The notes under the pieces are model-generated. The model was not told the DNA's origin. It made no database searches and worked only from the letters and a program-made list of their open reading frames with translations. A program made the position numbers and the translations under genes. This document shows, in pieces, positions 13,201 through 27,440 of a stretch of 64,000 nt of DNA (its first letter is position 1; each line of letters starts with the position of its first letter). Origin of the DNA: Euwallacea fornicatus (Eukaryota > Arthropoda > Insecta > Coleoptera > Curculionidae); assembly GCF_040115645.1 (NCBI RefSeq), contig NW_027096036.1, positions 558,001 to 622,000 of the forward strand. The letters run 5' to 3'.

Positions 13201-13376
13201 TGTTGTTGAACTTCCAAGAAAAATAGTACTTTATGTGCTCAAACACACAACTTGTGTGACTTTTCAAACTTTGAGGCTCGATAACTTCGGCAAATGAGGA
13301 CCAAATTTGTTAAACAAAGTGTCAAATTAATCAGCTCGACGAGATTTTGAAGATGTCACAACACATCAGAATTGCA

Positions 13377-16364
13377 TCTTGTTGAACTTCCAAGAAAAAT
13401 AGTACTTTATGTGCTCAAACACGCAACTTTTTTGACTTTTCAAAATTTGAAACTCGATAACTTCGGCAAATGAGGACCAAATTTGTTAAACAAAGTGTCA
13501 AATTAGTCACCTCAACGAGATTTTGAAGATGTCACAACACATCAGAATTGCATCTTGTTGAACTTCCAAGAAAAATAGTACTTTATGTGCTCAAACACAA
13601 AATTTGTGTGACTTTTCAAACTTTGAAGCTCGATAACATCGGCAAATGAGGACCAAATTTGTTAAACAGAGTGTCAAATTAATCAGCTCGACGAGATCTT
13701 TAACATGACACAACACATCAGAATTGCATCTTGTTGAACTTCCAAGAAAAATAGTACTTTATGTGCTCAAACACACAACCTGTGTGACTTTTCAAACTTT
13801 GAAGCTCGATAACATCGGCAAATGAGGACCAAATTTGTTAAACAGAGTGTCAAATTAAACAGCTCGACGAGATCTTTAACATGACACAACACATCAGAAT
13901 TGCATCTTGTTGAACTTCCAAGAAAAATAGTACTTTATGTGCTCAAACACAAAACTTATGTGACTTTTCAAATTTTGAAACTCGATAACTTCGGCAAATG
14001 AGGACCAAATTTGTTAAACAAAGTGTCAAATTAGTCACCTCAACGAGATTTTGAAGATGTCACAACACATCAGAATTGCATCTTGTTGAACTTCCAAGAA
14101 AAATAGTACTTTATGTGCTCAAACACACAATTTGTGTGACTTTTCAAACTTTGAAGCTCGATAACTTCGGCAAATGAGTACCAAATTCCTTAAACAAAGT
14201 GTCAAATTAATCAGCTCGACGAGATTTTAAAAATGTCACAACACATCAGAATTGCATCTTGTTGAACTTCCAAGAAAAATAGTACTTTATGTGCTCAAAC
14301 ACCCAACTTGTGTGACTTTTCAAACTTTGAAGCTCGATAACTTCGGCAAATGTGGACCAAATTTGTTAAACAAAGTGTCAAATTAGTCACCTCAACGAGA
14401 TTTTGAAGATGTCACAACACATCAGAATTGCATCTTGTTGAACTTCCAAGAAAAATAGTACTTTATGTGCTCAAACACACAACTTGTGTGACTTTTCAAA
14501 TTTTGAAGCTCGATAACATCGGCAAATGAGGACCAAATTTGTTAAACAGAGTGTCAAATTAATCAGCTCGACGAGATTTTGAAGATGTCACAACACATCA
14601 GAATTGCATCTTGTTGAACTTCCAAGAAAAATAGTACTTTATGTGCTCAAACACACAACCTGTGTGACTTTTCAAACTTTGAAGCTCGATAACATCGGCA
14701 AATGAGCACCAAATTTGTTAAACAGAGTGTCTAATTAATCAGCTCGACGAGATTTTGAAGATGTCACAACACATCAGAATTGTATCTTGTTGAACTTCCA
14801 AGAAAAATAGTACTTTATGTGCTCACACAACTTGTGTGACTTTTCAAACTTTGAAGCTCGATAACATCGGCAAATGATGACCAAATTTGTTAAACAAAGT
14901 GTCAAATTAATCAGCTCGACGAGATCTTTAACATGACCCAACACATCATCATTGCATCTTGTTGAACTTCCAAGAAAAATAGTACTTTAAGTGCTCAAAC
15001 ACACAACTTGTGTAACTTTTCAAACTTTGAAGCTCGATAACATCGGCAAATGAGCACCAAATTTGTTAAACAGAGTGTCTAATTAATCAGCTCGACGAGA
15101 TTTTGAAGATATCACAATACATCAGAATTGCATCTTGTTGAACTTCCAAGAAAAATAGTACTTTATGTGCTCAAACACAAAACTTGTGTGACTTTTCAAA
15201 TTTTGAAACTCGATAACTTCGGCAAATGAGGACCAAATTTGTTAAACAAAGTGTCACATTAATCAGCTCGACGAGATCTTTAACATGACACAACACATCA
15301 GAATTGCATCTTGTTGAACTTCCAAGAAAAATAGTACTTTATGTGCTCAAACACAAAACTTGTGTGACTTTTCAAATTTTGAAACTCGATAACTTCGGCA
15401 AATGAGGACCAAATTTGTTAAACAAAGTGTCACATTAATCAGCTCGACGAGATCTTTAACATGACACAACACATCAGAATTGCATCTTGTTGAACTTCCA
15501 AGAAAAATAGTACTTTACGTGCTCAAACACACAACTTGTGTGACTTTTCAAATTTTGAAGCTCGATAACTTCGGCAAATGAGGACCAAATTTGTTAAACA
15601 GAGTGTCAAATTAATCAGCTCGACGAGATCTTTAACATGACCCAACACATCATGATTGCATCTTGTTGAACTTCCAAGAAAAATAGTACTTTATGTGCTC
15701 AAACACACAACTTGTGTGACTTTTCAAACTTTGAAGCTCGATAACATCGGCAAATGAGGACCAAATTTGTTAAACAGAGTGTCAAATTAATCAGCTCGAC
15801 GAGATCTTTAACATGACCCAACACATCATGATTGCATCTTGTTGAACTTCCAAGAAAAATAGTACTTTATGTGCTCAAACACACAACTTGTGTGACTTTT
15901 CAAACTTTGAAGCTCGATAACATCGGCAAATGAGCACCAAATTTGTTAAACAGAGTGTCTAATTAATCAGCTCGACGAGATTTTGAAGATATCACAACAC
16001 ATCAGAATTGCATCTTGTTGAACTTCCAAGAAAAATAGTACTTTATGTGCTCAAACACAAAACTTGTGTGACTTTTCAAATTTTGAAACTCGATAACTTC
16101 GGCAAATGAGCACCAAATTTGTTAAACAGAGTGTCTAATTAATCAGCTCGACGAGATTTTGAAGATATCACAACACATCAGAATTGCATCTTGTTGAACT
16201 TCCAAGAAAAATAGTACTTTATGTGCTCAAACACAAAACTTGTGTGACTTTTCAAATTTTGAAACTCGATAACTTCGGCAAATGAGGACCAAATTTGTTA
16301 AAAAAAGTGTCAAATTAATCAGCTCGACGAGATTTTGAAGATGTCACAACACATCAGAATTGCA
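13377..16364. repeat. 17-monomer HOR, copy 1 (2,988 bp)
   Basis: Sixteen 176-bp monomers plus one 172-bp monomer. Order: CGCAACTTTTTTG; ACAAAATTTG; AACCTGTG with AAACAG; ACAAAACTTATG; ACACAATTTG with GAGTACC; ACCCAAC with TGTGGACC; T-centred GAGGACC; AACCTGTG ending GTA; S (172 bp); T; two GTCACATT monomers; a C/H mix; H; GAGCACC with GATATC; B2; an A7-run monomer. GTCACATT is seen only in this HOR and its second copy. Confidence 0.9.
14785..14956. repeat. 172-bp S monomer 1
   Basis: GTGCTCACACAAC in place of GTGCTCAAACACACAAC: 4 bp lost in the A/C-rich run just left of dyad 1, which stays perfect. All other diagnostic bases (GATGACC, AAAGTGTCAAATT, GACCCA, CATCATCATTG) equal monomer G, so S is G minus 4 bp. 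Ninth monomer of 17-mer copy 1. Confidence 0.92.
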
Positions 16365-19352
16365 TCTTGTTGAACTTCCAAGAAAAATAGTACTTTATGT
16401 GCTCAAACACGCAACTTTTTTGACTTTTCAAAATTTGAAACTCGATAACTTCGGCAAATGAGGACCAAATTTGTTAAACAAAGTGTCAAATTAGTCACCT
16501 CAACGAGATTTTGAAGATGTCACAACACATCAGAATTGCATCTTGTTGAACTTCCAAGAAAAATAGTACTTTATGTGCTCAAACACAAAATTTGTGTGAC
16601 TTTTCAAACTTTGAAGCTCGATAACATCGGCAAATGAGGACCAAATTTGTTAAACAGAGTGTCAAATTAATCAGCTCGACGAGATCTTTAACATGACACA
16701 ACACATCAGAATTGCATCTTGTTGAACTTCCAAGAAAAATAGTACTTTATGTGCTCAAACACACAACCTGTGTGACTTTTCAAACTTTGAAGCTCGATAA
16801 CATCGGCAAATGAGGACCAAATTTGTTAAACAGAGTGTCAAATTAAACAGCTCGACGAGATCTTTAACATGACACAACACATCAGAATTGCATCTTGTTG
16901 AACTTCCAAGAAAAATAGTACTTTATGTGCTCAAACACAAAACTTATGTGACTTTTCAAATTTTGAAACTCGATAACTTCGGCAAATGAGGACCAAATTT
17001 GTTAAACAAAGTGTCAAATTAGTCACCTCAACGAGATTTTGAAGATGTCACAACACATCAGAATTGCATCTTGTTGAACTTCCAAGAAAAATAGTACTTT
17101 ATGTGCTCAAACACACAATTTGTGTGACTTTTCAAACTTTGAAGCTCGATAACTTCGGCAAATGAGTACCAAATTCCTTAAACAAAGTGTCAAATTAATC
17201 AGCTCGACGAGATTTTAAAAATGTCACAACACATCAGAATTGCATCTTGTTGAACTTCCAAGAAAAATAGTACTTTATGTGCTCAAACACCCAACTTGTG
17301 TGACTTTTTAAACTTTGAAGCTCGATAACTTCGGCAAATGTGGACCAAATTTGTTAAACAAAGTGTCAAATTAGTCACCTCAACGAGATTTTGAAGATGT
17401 CACAACACATCAGAATTGCATCTTGTTGAACTTCCAAGAAAAATAGTACTTTATGTGCTCAAACACACAACTTGTGTGACTTTTCAAATTTTGAAGCTCG
17501 ATAACATCGGCAAATGAGGACCAAATTTGTTAAACAGAGTGTCAAATTAATCAGCTCGACGAGATTTTGAAGATGTCACAACACATCAGAATTGCATCTT
17601 GTTGAACTTCCAAGAAAAATAGTACTTTATGTGCTCAAACACACAACCTGTGTGACTTTTCAAACTTTGAAGCTCGATAACATCGGCAAATGAGCACCAA
17701 ATTTGTTAAACAGAGTGTCTAATTAATCAGCTCGACGAGATTTTGAAGATGTCACAACACATCAGAATTGTATCTTGTTGAACTTCCAAGAAAAATAGTA
17801 CTTTATGTGCTCACACAACTTGTGTGACTTTTCAAACTTTGAAGCTCGATAACATCGGCAAATGATGACCAAATTTGTTAAACAAAGTGTCAAATTAATC
17901 AGCTCGACGAGATCTTTAACATGACCCAACACATCATCATTGCATCTTGTTGAACTTCCAAGAAAAATAGTACTTTAAGTGCTCAAACACACAACTTGTG
18001 TAACTTTTCAAACTTTGAAGCTCGATAACATCGGCAAATGAGCACCAAATTTGTTAAACAGAGTGTCTAATTAATCAGCTCGACGAGATTTTGAAGATAT
18101 CACAATACATCAGAATTGCATCTTGTTGAACTTCCAAGAAAAATAGTACTTTATGTGCTCAAACACAAAACTTGTGTGACTTTTCAAATTTTGAAACTCG
18201 ATAACTTCGGCAAATGAGGACCAAATTTGTTAAACAAAGTGTCACATTAATCAGCTCGACGAGATCTTTAACATGACACAACACATCAGAATTGCATCTT
18301 GTTGAACTTCCAAGAAAAATAGTACTTTATGTGCTCAAACACAAAACTTGTGTGACTTTTCAAATTTTGAAACTCGATAACTTCGGCAAATGAGGACCAA
18401 ATTTGTTAAACAAAGTGTCACATTAATCAGCTCGACGAGATCTTTAACATGACACAACACATCAGAATTGCATCTTGTTGAACTTCCAAGAAAAATAGTA
18501 CTTTACGTGCTCAAACACACAACTTGTGTGACTTTTCAAATTTTGAAGCTCGATAACTTCGGCAAATGAGGACCAAATTTGTTAAACAGAGTGTCAAATT
18601 AATCAGCTCGACGAGATCTTTAACATGACCCAACACATCATGATTGCATCTTGTTGAACTTCCAAGAAAAATAGTACTTTATGTGCTCAAACACACAACT
18701 TGTGTGACTTTTCAAACTTTGAAGCTCGATAACATCGGCAAATGAGGACCAAATTTGTTAAACAGAGTGTCAAATTAATCAGCTCGACGAGATCTTTAAC
18801 ATGACCCAACACATCATGATTGCATCTTGTTGAACTTCCAAGAAAAATAGTACTTTATGTGCTCAAACACACAACTTGTGTGACTTTTCAAACTTTGAAG
18901 CTCGATAACATCGGCAAATGAGCACCAAATTTGTTAAACAGAGTGTCTAATTAATCAGCTCGACGAGATTTTGAAGATATCACAACACATCAGAATTGCA
19001 TCTTGTTGAACTTCCAAGAAAAATAGTACTTTATGTGCTCAAACACAAAACTTGTGTGACTTTTCAAATTTTGAAACTCGATAACTTCGGCAAATGAGCA
19101 CCAAATTTGTTAAACAGAGTGTCTAATTAATCAGCTCGACGAGATTTTGAAGATATCACAACACATCAGAATTGCATCTTGTTGAACTTCCAAGAAAAAT
19201 AGTACTTTATGTGCTCAAACACAAAACTTGTGTGACTTTTCAAATTTTGAAACTCGATAACTTCGGCAAATGAGGACCAAATTTGTTAAAAAAAGTGTCA
19301 AATTAATCAGCTCGACGAGATTTTGAAGATGTCACAACACATCAGAATTGCA
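16365..19352. repeat. 17-monomer HOR, copy 2 (2,988 bp)
   Basis: Directly follows copy 1 and repeats all 17 monomers in order with the same length, including the 172-bp monomer. The only difference I noticed is C to T at 17,309, which breaks dyad 2. Near identity over almost 3 kb indicates a recent tandem duplication (or an assembly duplication). Confidence 0.9.
17773..17944. repeat. 172-bp S monomer 2
   Basis: Ninth monomer of 17-mer copy 2, with the same deletion and the same neighbours as S monomer 1 (an AACCTGTG monomer ending GTA before it, T after it). Confidence 0.92.
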
Positions 19353-19704
19353 TCTTGTTGAACTTCCAAGAAAAATAGTACTTTATGTGCTCAAACACAA
19401 AACTTGTGTGAGTTTTCAAACTTTGAAGCTCGATAACATCGGCAAATGAGGACCAAATTTGTTAAACAGAGTGTCAAATTAATCAGCTCGACGAGATCTT
19501 TAACATGACCCAACACATCATGATTGCATGTTGTTGAACTTCCAAGAAAAATAGTACTTTATGTGCTCAAACACACAACTTGTGTGACTTTTCAAACTTT
19601 GAGGCTCGATAACTTCGGCAAATGAGGACCAAATTTGTTAAACAAAGTGTCAAATTAATCAGCTCGACGAGATTTTGAAGATGTCACAACACATCAGAAT
19701 TGCA
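19353..19704. repeat. Two-monomer insert between HOR copies
   Basis: A TTGTGTGAG monomer ending GCATG, then a GAGGCTCG monomer. This pair also occurs at 2,817, 8,097, 11,793 and 13,025. It separates 17-monomer copy 2 from the third copy of its first eight monomers. Confidence 0.8.
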
Positions 19705-21112
19705 TCTTGTTGAACTTCCAAGAAAAATAGTACTTTATGTGCTCAAACACGCAACTTTTTTGACTTTTCAAAATTTGAAACTCGATAACTTCGGCAAATG
19801 AGGACCAAATTTGTTAAACAAAGTGTCAAATTAGTCACCTCAACGAGATTTTGAAGATGTCACAACACATCAGAATTGCATCTTGTTGAACTTCCAAGAA
19901 AAATAGTACTTTATGTGCTCAAACACAAAATTTGTGTGACTTTTCAAACTTTGAAGCTCGATAACATCGGCAAATGAGGACCAAATTTGTTAAACAGAGT
20001 GTCAAATTAATCAGCTCGACGAGATCTTTAACATGACACAACACATCAGAATTGCATCTTGTTGAACTTCCAAGAAAAATAGTACTTTATGTGCTCAAAC
20101 ACACAACCTGTGTGACTTTTCAAACTTTGAAGCTCGATAACATCGGCAAATGAGGACCAAATTTGTTAAACAGAGTGTCAAATTAAACAGCTCGACGAGA
20201 TCTTTAACATGACACAACACATCAGAATTGCATCTTGTTGAACTTCCAAGAAAAATAGTACTTTATGTGCTCAAACACAAAACTTATGTGACTTTTCAAA
20301 TTTTGAAACTCGATAACTTCGGCAAATGAGGACCAAATTTGTTAAACAAAGTGTCAAATTAGTCACCTCAACGAGATTTTGAAGATGTCACAACACATCA
20401 GAATTGCATCTTGTTGAACTTCCAAGAAAAATAGTACTTTATGTGCTCAAACACACAATTTGTGTGACTTTTCAAACTTTGAAGCTCGATAACTTCGGCA
20501 AATGAGTACCAAATTCCTTAAACAAAGTGTCAAATTAATCAGCTCGACGAGATTTTAAAAATGTCACAACACATCAGAATTGCATCTTGTTGAACTTCCA
20601 AGAAAAATAGTACTTTATGTGCTCAAACACCCAACTTGTGTGACTTTTCAAACTTTGAAGCTCGATAACTTCGGCAAATGTGGACCAAATTTGTTAAACA
20701 AAGTGTCAAATTAGTCACCTCAACGAGATTTTGAAGATGTCACAACACATCAGAATTGCATCTTGTTGAACTTCCAAGAAAAATAGTACTTTATGTGCTC
20801 AAACACACAACTTGTGTGACTTTTCAAATTTTGAAGCTCGATAACATCGGCAAATGAGGACCAAATTTGTTAAACAGAGTGTCAAATTAATCAGCTCGAC
20901 GAGATTTTGAAGATGTCACAACACATCAGAATTGCATCTTGTTGAACTTCCAAGAAAAATAGTACTTTATGTGCTCAAACACACAACCTGTGTGACTTTT
21001 CAAACTTTGAAGCTCGATAACATCGGCAAATGAGCACCAAATTTGTTAAACAGAGTGTCTAATTAATCAGCTCGACGAGATTTTGAAGATGTCACAACAC
21101 ATCAGAATTGCA
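19705..21112. repeat. Eight-monomer block, third copy of the 17-mer's left half
   Basis: Matches 13,377-14,784 and 16,365-17,772 monomer for monomer (1,408 bp). The last monomer ends GCA rather than GTA and is followed by a GAGGCTCG monomer (21,113-21,288) instead of the 172-bp S monomer. The right half of the 17-mer is therefore missing. Confidence 0.88.
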
Positions 21113-21288
21113 TCTTGTTGAACTTCCAAGAAAAATAGTACTTTATGTGCTCAAACACACAACTTGTGTGACTTTTCAAACTTTGAGGCTCGATAACTTC
21201 GGCAAATGAGGACCAAATTTGTTAAACAAAGTGTCAAATTAATCAGCTCGACGAGATTTTGAAGATGTCACAACACATCAGAATTGCA

Positions 21289-22696
21289 TCTTGTTGAACT
21301 TCCAAGAAAAATAGTACTTTATGTGCTCAAACACGCAACTTTTTTGACTTTTCAAAATTTGAAACTCGATAACTTCGGCAAATGAGGACCAAATTTGTTA
21401 AACAAAGTGTCAAATTAGTCACCTCAACGAGATTTTGAAGATGTCACAACACATCAGAATTGCATCTTGTTGAACTTCCAAGAAAAATAGTACTTTATGT
21501 GCTCAAACACAAAATTTGTGTGACTTTTCAAACTTTGAAGCTCGATAACATCGGCAAATGAGGACCAAATTTGTTAAACAGAGTGTCAAATTAATCAGCT
21601 CGACGAGATCTTTAACATGACACAACACATCAGAATTGCATCTTGTTGAACTTCCAAGAAAAATAGTACTTTATGTGCTCAAACACACAACCTGTGTGAC
21701 TTTTCAAACTTTGAAGCTCGATAACATCGGCAAATGAGGACCAAATTTGTTAAACAGAGTGTCAAATTAAACAGCTCGACGAGATCTTTAACATGACACA
21801 ACACATCAGAATTGCATCTTGTTGAACTTCCAAGAAAAATAGTACTTTATGTGCTCAAACACAAAACTTATGTGACTTTTCAAATTTTGAAACTCGATAA
21901 CTTCGGCAAATGAGGACCAAATTTGTTAAACAAAGTGTCAAATTAGTCACCTCAACGAGATTTTGAAGATGTCACAACACATCAGAATTGCATCTTGTTG
22001 AACTTCCAAGAAAAATAGTACTTTATGTGCTCAAACACACAATTTGTGTGACTTTTCAAACTTTGAAGCTCGATAACTTCGGCAAATGAGTACCAAATTC
22101 CTTAAACAAAGTGTCAAATTAATCAGCTCGACGAGATTTTAAAAATGTCACAACACATCAGAATTGCATCTTGTTGAACTTCCAAGAAAAATAGTACTTT
22201 ATGTGCTCAAACACCCAACTTGTGTGACTTTTCAAACTTTGAAGCTCGATAACTTCGGCAAATGTGGACCAAATTTGTTAAACAAAGTGTCAAATTAGTC
22301 ACCTCAACGAGATTTTGAAGATGTCACAACACATCAGAATTGCATCTTGTTGAACTTCCAAGAAAAATAGTACTTTATGTGCTCAAACACACAACTTGTG
22401 TGACTTTTCAAATTTTGAAGCTCGATAACATCGGCAAATGAGGACCAAATTTGTTAAACAGAGTGTCAAATTAATCAGCTCGACGAGATTTTGAAGATGT
22501 CACAACACATCAGAAGTGCATCTTGTTGAACTTCCAAGAAAAATAGTACTTTATGTGCTCAAACACACAACCTGTGTGACTTTTCAAACTTTGAAGCTCG
22601 ATAACATCGGCAAATGAGCACCAAATTTGTTAAACAGAGTGTCTAATTAATCAGCTCGACGAGATTTTGAAGATGTCACAACACATCAGAATTGTA
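21289..22696. repeat. Eight-monomer block, fourth copy of the 17-mer's left half
   Basis: Starts 1,584 bp (nine monomers) after the previous copy. It keeps the GTA ending and is followed by S at 22,697, as in the 17-mers. A private change gives CAGAAGTGCA at 22,511-22,520. Confidence 0.88.
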
Positions 22697-22868
22697 TCTT
22701 GTTGAACTTCCAAGAAAAATAGTACTTTATGTGCTCACACAACTTGTGTGACTTTTCAAACTTTGAAGCTCGATAACATCGGCAAATGATGACCAAATTT
22801 GTTAAACAAAGTGTCAAATTAATCAGCTCGACGAGATCTTTAACATGACCCAACACATCATCATTGCA
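22697..22868. repeat. 172-bp S monomer 3
   Basis: Follows the fourth eight-monomer block and is followed by T. After T the match to the 17-mer is lost. Confidence 0.92.
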
Positions 22869-25800
22869 TCTTGTTGAACTTCCAAGAAAAATAGTACTTT
22901 AAGTGCTCAAACACACAACTTGTGTAACTTTTCAAACTTTGAAGCTCGATAACATCGGCAAATGAGCACCAAATTTGTTAAACAGAGTGTCTAATTAATC
23001 AGCTCGACGAGATTTTGAAGATATCACAATACATCAGAATTGCATCTTGTTGAACTTCCAAGAAAAATAGTACTTTATGTGCTCAAACACAAAACTTGTG
23101 TGACTTTTCAAATTTTGAAACTCGATAACTTCGGCAAATGAGGACCAAATTTGTTAAACAAAGTGTCTAATTAATCAGCTCGACGAGATTTTGAAGATAT
23201 CACAACACATCAGAATTGCATCTTGTTGAACTTCCAAGAAAAATAGTACTTTATGTGCTCAAACACAAAACTTGTGTGACTTTTCAAATTTTGAAACTCG
23301 ATAACTTCGGCAAATGAGGACCAAATTTGTTAAAAAAAGTGTCAAATTAATCAGCTCGACGAGATTTTGAGGATGTCACAACACATCAGAATTGCATCTT
23401 GTTGAACTTCCAAGAAAAATAGTACTTTATGTGCTCAAACACGCAACTTTTTTGACTTTTCAAAATTTGAAACTCGATAACTTCGGCAAATGAGGACCAA
23501 ATTTGTTAAACAAAGTGTCAAATTAGTCACCTCAACGAGATTTTGAAGATGTCACAACACATCAGAATTGCATCTTGTTGAACTTCCAAGAAAAATAGTA
23601 CTTTATGTGCTCAAACACACAACTTGTGTGACTTTTCAAACTTTGAAGCTCGATAACATCGGCAAATGAGGACCAAATTTGTTAAACAGAGTGTCAAATT
23701 AATCAGCTCGACGAGATCTTTAACATGACCCAACACATCATGATTGCATGTTGTTGAACTTCCAAGAAAAATAGTACTTTATGTGCTCAAACACACAACC
23801 TGTGTGACTTTTCAAACTTTGAAGCTCGATAACATCGGCAAATGAGGACCAAATTTGTTAAACAGAGTGTCAAATTAAACAGCTCGACGAGATCTTTAAC
23901 ATGACACAACACATCAGAATTGCATCTTGTTGAACTTCCAAGAAAAATAGTACTTTATGTGCTCAAACACAAAACTTATGTGACTTTTCAAATTTTGAAA
24001 CTCGATAACTTCGGCAAATGAGGACCAAATTTGTTAAACAAAGTGTCAAATTAGTCACCTCAACGAGATTTTGAAGATGTCACAACACATCAGAATTGCA
24101 TCTTGTTGAACTTCCAAGAAAAATAGTACTTTATGTGCTCAAACACACAATTTGTGTGACTTTTCAAACTTTGAAGCTCGATAACTTCGGCAAATGATGA
24201 CCAAATTTGTTAAACAAAGTGTCAAATTAATCAGCTCGACGAGATCTTTAACATGACCCAACACATCATCATTGCATCTTGTTGAACTTCCAAGAAAAAT
24301 AGTACTTTATGTGCTCAAACACACAACCTGTGTGACTTTTCAAACTTTGAAGCTCGATAACATCGGCAAATGAGGACCAAATTTGTTAAACAGAGTGTCA
24401 AATTAAACAGCTCGACGAGATCTTTAACATGACACAACACATCAGAATTGCATCTTGTTGAACTTCCAAGAAAAATAGTACTTTATGTGCTCAAACACAA
24501 AACTTATGTGACTTTTCAAATTTTGAAACTCGATAACTTCGGCAAATGAGGACCAAATTTGTTAAACAAAGTGTCAAATTAGTCACCTCAACGAGATTTT
24601 GAAGATGTCACAACACATCAGAATTGCATCTTGTTGAACTTCCAAGAAAAATAGTACTTTATGTGCTCAAACACACAACTTGTGTGACTTTTCAAACTTT
24701 GAAGCTCGATAACATCGGCAAATGAGTACCAAATTCCTTAAACAAAGTGTCAAATTAATCAGCTCGACGAGATTTTAAAAATGTCACAACACATCAGAAT
24801 TGCATCTTGTTGAACTTCCAAGAAAAATAGTACTTTATGTGCTCAAACACCTAACTTGTGTGACTTTTCAAACTTTGAAGCTCGATAACATCGGCAAATG
24901 AGTACCAAATTCCTTAAACAAAGTGTCAAATTAATCAGCTCGACGAGATCTTTAACATGACCCAACACATCATGATTGCATCTTGTTGAACTTCCAAGAA
25001 AAATAGTACTTTATGTGCTCAAACACACAACTTGTGTGACTTTTCAAACTTTGAAGCTCGATAACATCGGCAAATGAGCACCAAATTTGTTAAACAGAGT
25101 GTCTAATTAATCAGCTCGACGAGATTTTGAAGATGTCACAACACATCAGAATTGCATCTTGTTGAACTTCCAAGAAAAATAGTACTTTATGTGCTCAAAC
25201 ACACAACCTGTGTGACTTTTCAAACTTTGAAGCTCGATAACATCGGCAAATGAGCACCAAATTTGTTAAACAGAGTGTCTAATTAATCAGCTCGACGAGA
25301 TTTTGAAGATGTCACAACACATCAGAATTGCATCTTGTTGAACTTCCAAGAAAAATAGTACTTTATGTGCTCAAACACACAATTTGTGTGACTTTTCAAA
25401 CTTTGAAGCTCGATAACTTCGGCAAATGAGTACCAAATTCCTTAAACAAAGTGTCAAATTAATCAGCTCGACGAGATTTTAAAAATGTCACAACACATCA
25501 GAATTGCATCTTGTTGAACTTCCAAGAAAAATAGTACTTTATGTGCTCAAACACCCAACTTGTGTGAGTTTTCAAACTTTGAAGCTCGATAACTTCGGCA
25601 AATGTGGACCAAATTTGTTAAACAAAGTGTCAAATTAGTCACCTCAACGAGATTTTGAAGATGTCACAACACATCAGAATTGCATCTTGTTGAACTTCCA
25701 AGAAAAATAGTACTTTATGTGCTCAAACACACAACTTGTGTGACTTTTCAAATTTTGAAGCTCGATAACATCGGCAAATGAGGACCAAATTTGTTAAACA

Positions 25801-26036
25801 GAGTGTCAAATTAATCAGCTCGACGAGATTTTGAAGATGTCACAACACATCAGAATTGCATCTTGTTGAACTTCCAAGAAAAATAGTACTTTATGTGCTC
25901 AAACACACAACCTGTGTGACTTTTCAAACTTTGAAGCTCGATAACATCGGCAAATGAGCACCAAATTTGTTAAACAGAGTGTCTAATTAATCAGCTCGAC
26001 GAGATTTTGAAGATGTCACAACACATCAGAATTGTA

Positions 26037-26208
26037 TCTTGTTGAACTTCCAAGAAAAATAGTACTTTATGTGCTCACACAACTTGTGTGACTTTTCAAA
26101 CTTTGAAGCTCGATAACATCGGCAAATGATGACCAAATTTGTTAAACAAAGTGTCAAATTAATCAGCTCGACGAGATCTTTAACATGACCCAACACATCA
26201 TCATTGCA
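26037..26208. repeat. 172-bp S monomer 4
   Basis: Same left neighbour as copies 1-3, but followed at 26,209 by a monomer with GAAACTCG and C-centred dyad 2 instead of T. The join to T was replaced here. Confidence 0.92.
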
Positions 26209-27440
26209 TCTTGTTGAACTTCCAAGAAAAATAGTACTTTATGTGCTCAAACACACAACTTGTGTGACTTTTCAAACTTTGAAACTCGATAACTTCGGCA
26301 AATGAGGACCAAATTTGTTAAACAAAGTGTCAAATTAATCAGCTCGACGAGATCTTTAACATGACACAACACATCAGAATTGCATCTTGTTGAACTTCCA
26401 AGAAAAATAGTACTTTACGTGCTCAAACACACAACTTGTGTGACTTTTCAAATTTTGAAACTCGATAACTTCGGCAAATGAGGACCAAATTTGTTAAACA
26501 AAGTGTCAAATTAATCAGCTCGACGAGATCTTTAACATGACACAACACATCAGAATTGCATCTTGTTGAACTTCCAAGAAAAATAGTACTTTATGTGCTC
26601 AAACACAAAACTTGTGTGACTTTTCAAACTTTGAAGCTCGATAACATCGGCAAATGAGGACCAAATTTGTTAAACAGAGTGTCAAATTAATCAGCTCGAC
26701 GAGATCTTTAACATGACCCAACACATCATGATTGCATCTTGTTGAACTTCCAAGAAAAATAGTACTTTATGTGCTCAAACACACAACCTGTGTGACTTTT
26801 CAAACTTTGAAGCTCGATAACATCGGCAAATGAGCACCAAATTTGTTAAACAGAGTGTCTAATTAATCAGCTCGACGAGATTTTGAAGATATCACAACAC
26901 ATCAGAATTGCATCTTGTTGAACTTCCAAGAAAAATAGTACTTTATGTGCTCAAACACAAAACTTGTGTGACTTTTCAAATTTTGAAACTCGATAACTTC
27001 GGCAAATGAGGACCAAATTTGTTAAAAAAAGTGTCAAATTAATCAGCTCGACGAGATTTTGAGGATGTCACAACACATCAGAATTGCATCTTGTTGAACT
27101 TCCAAGAAAAATAGTACTTTATGTGCTCAAAAACGCAACTTTTTTGACTTTTCAAAATTTGAAACTCGATAACTTCGGCAAATGAGGACCAAATTTGTTA
27201 AACAAAGTGTCAAATTAGTCACCTCAACGAGATTTTGAAGATGTCACAACACATCAGAATTGCATCTTGTTGAACTTCCAAGAAAAATAGTACTTTATGT
27301 GCTCAAACACACAACTTGTGTGACTTTTCAAATTTTGAAGCTCGATAACATCGGCAAATGAGGACCAAATTTGTTAAACAGAGTGTCAAATTAATCAGCT
27401 CGACGAGATCTTTAACATGACACAACACATCAGAATTGCA

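Larger units (their letters stand above)
1..13376. repeat. Irregular mosaic domain of the array (76 monomers)
   Basis: Seventy-six 176-bp monomers with no length change. Many variant types are interspersed: ACCC, AAAA, CGCAACTTTTTTG, GAGTACC, TGTGGACC, AGTCACCTC and the CTCTATAAC subfamily. There is no single HOR period. Blocks are repeated at several offsets, multiples of 176 bp: 1-704 at 4,225, 1,409-2,640 at 9,505, 2,641-3,168 at 7,921, and 6,337-9,504 at 10,033. This is less homogenised than the right half of the window. Confidence 0.85.
22697..27440. repeat. Transitional mosaic domain
   Basis: Begins as a 17-mer right half (S, T), then departs at 23,045 with a monomer combining AAAGTG, TCTAATT and GATATC. 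Further on, AACCTGTG/AAACAG followed by ACAAAACTTATG occurs at 23,749-24,100 and again at 24,277-24,628. The first ACCTAAC monomer with GAGTACC is at 24,805, and 25,333-26,036 repeats the last four monomers of the eight-monomer block. The 172-bp monomer at 26,037 is not followed by T. No stable period. Confidence 0.8.
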
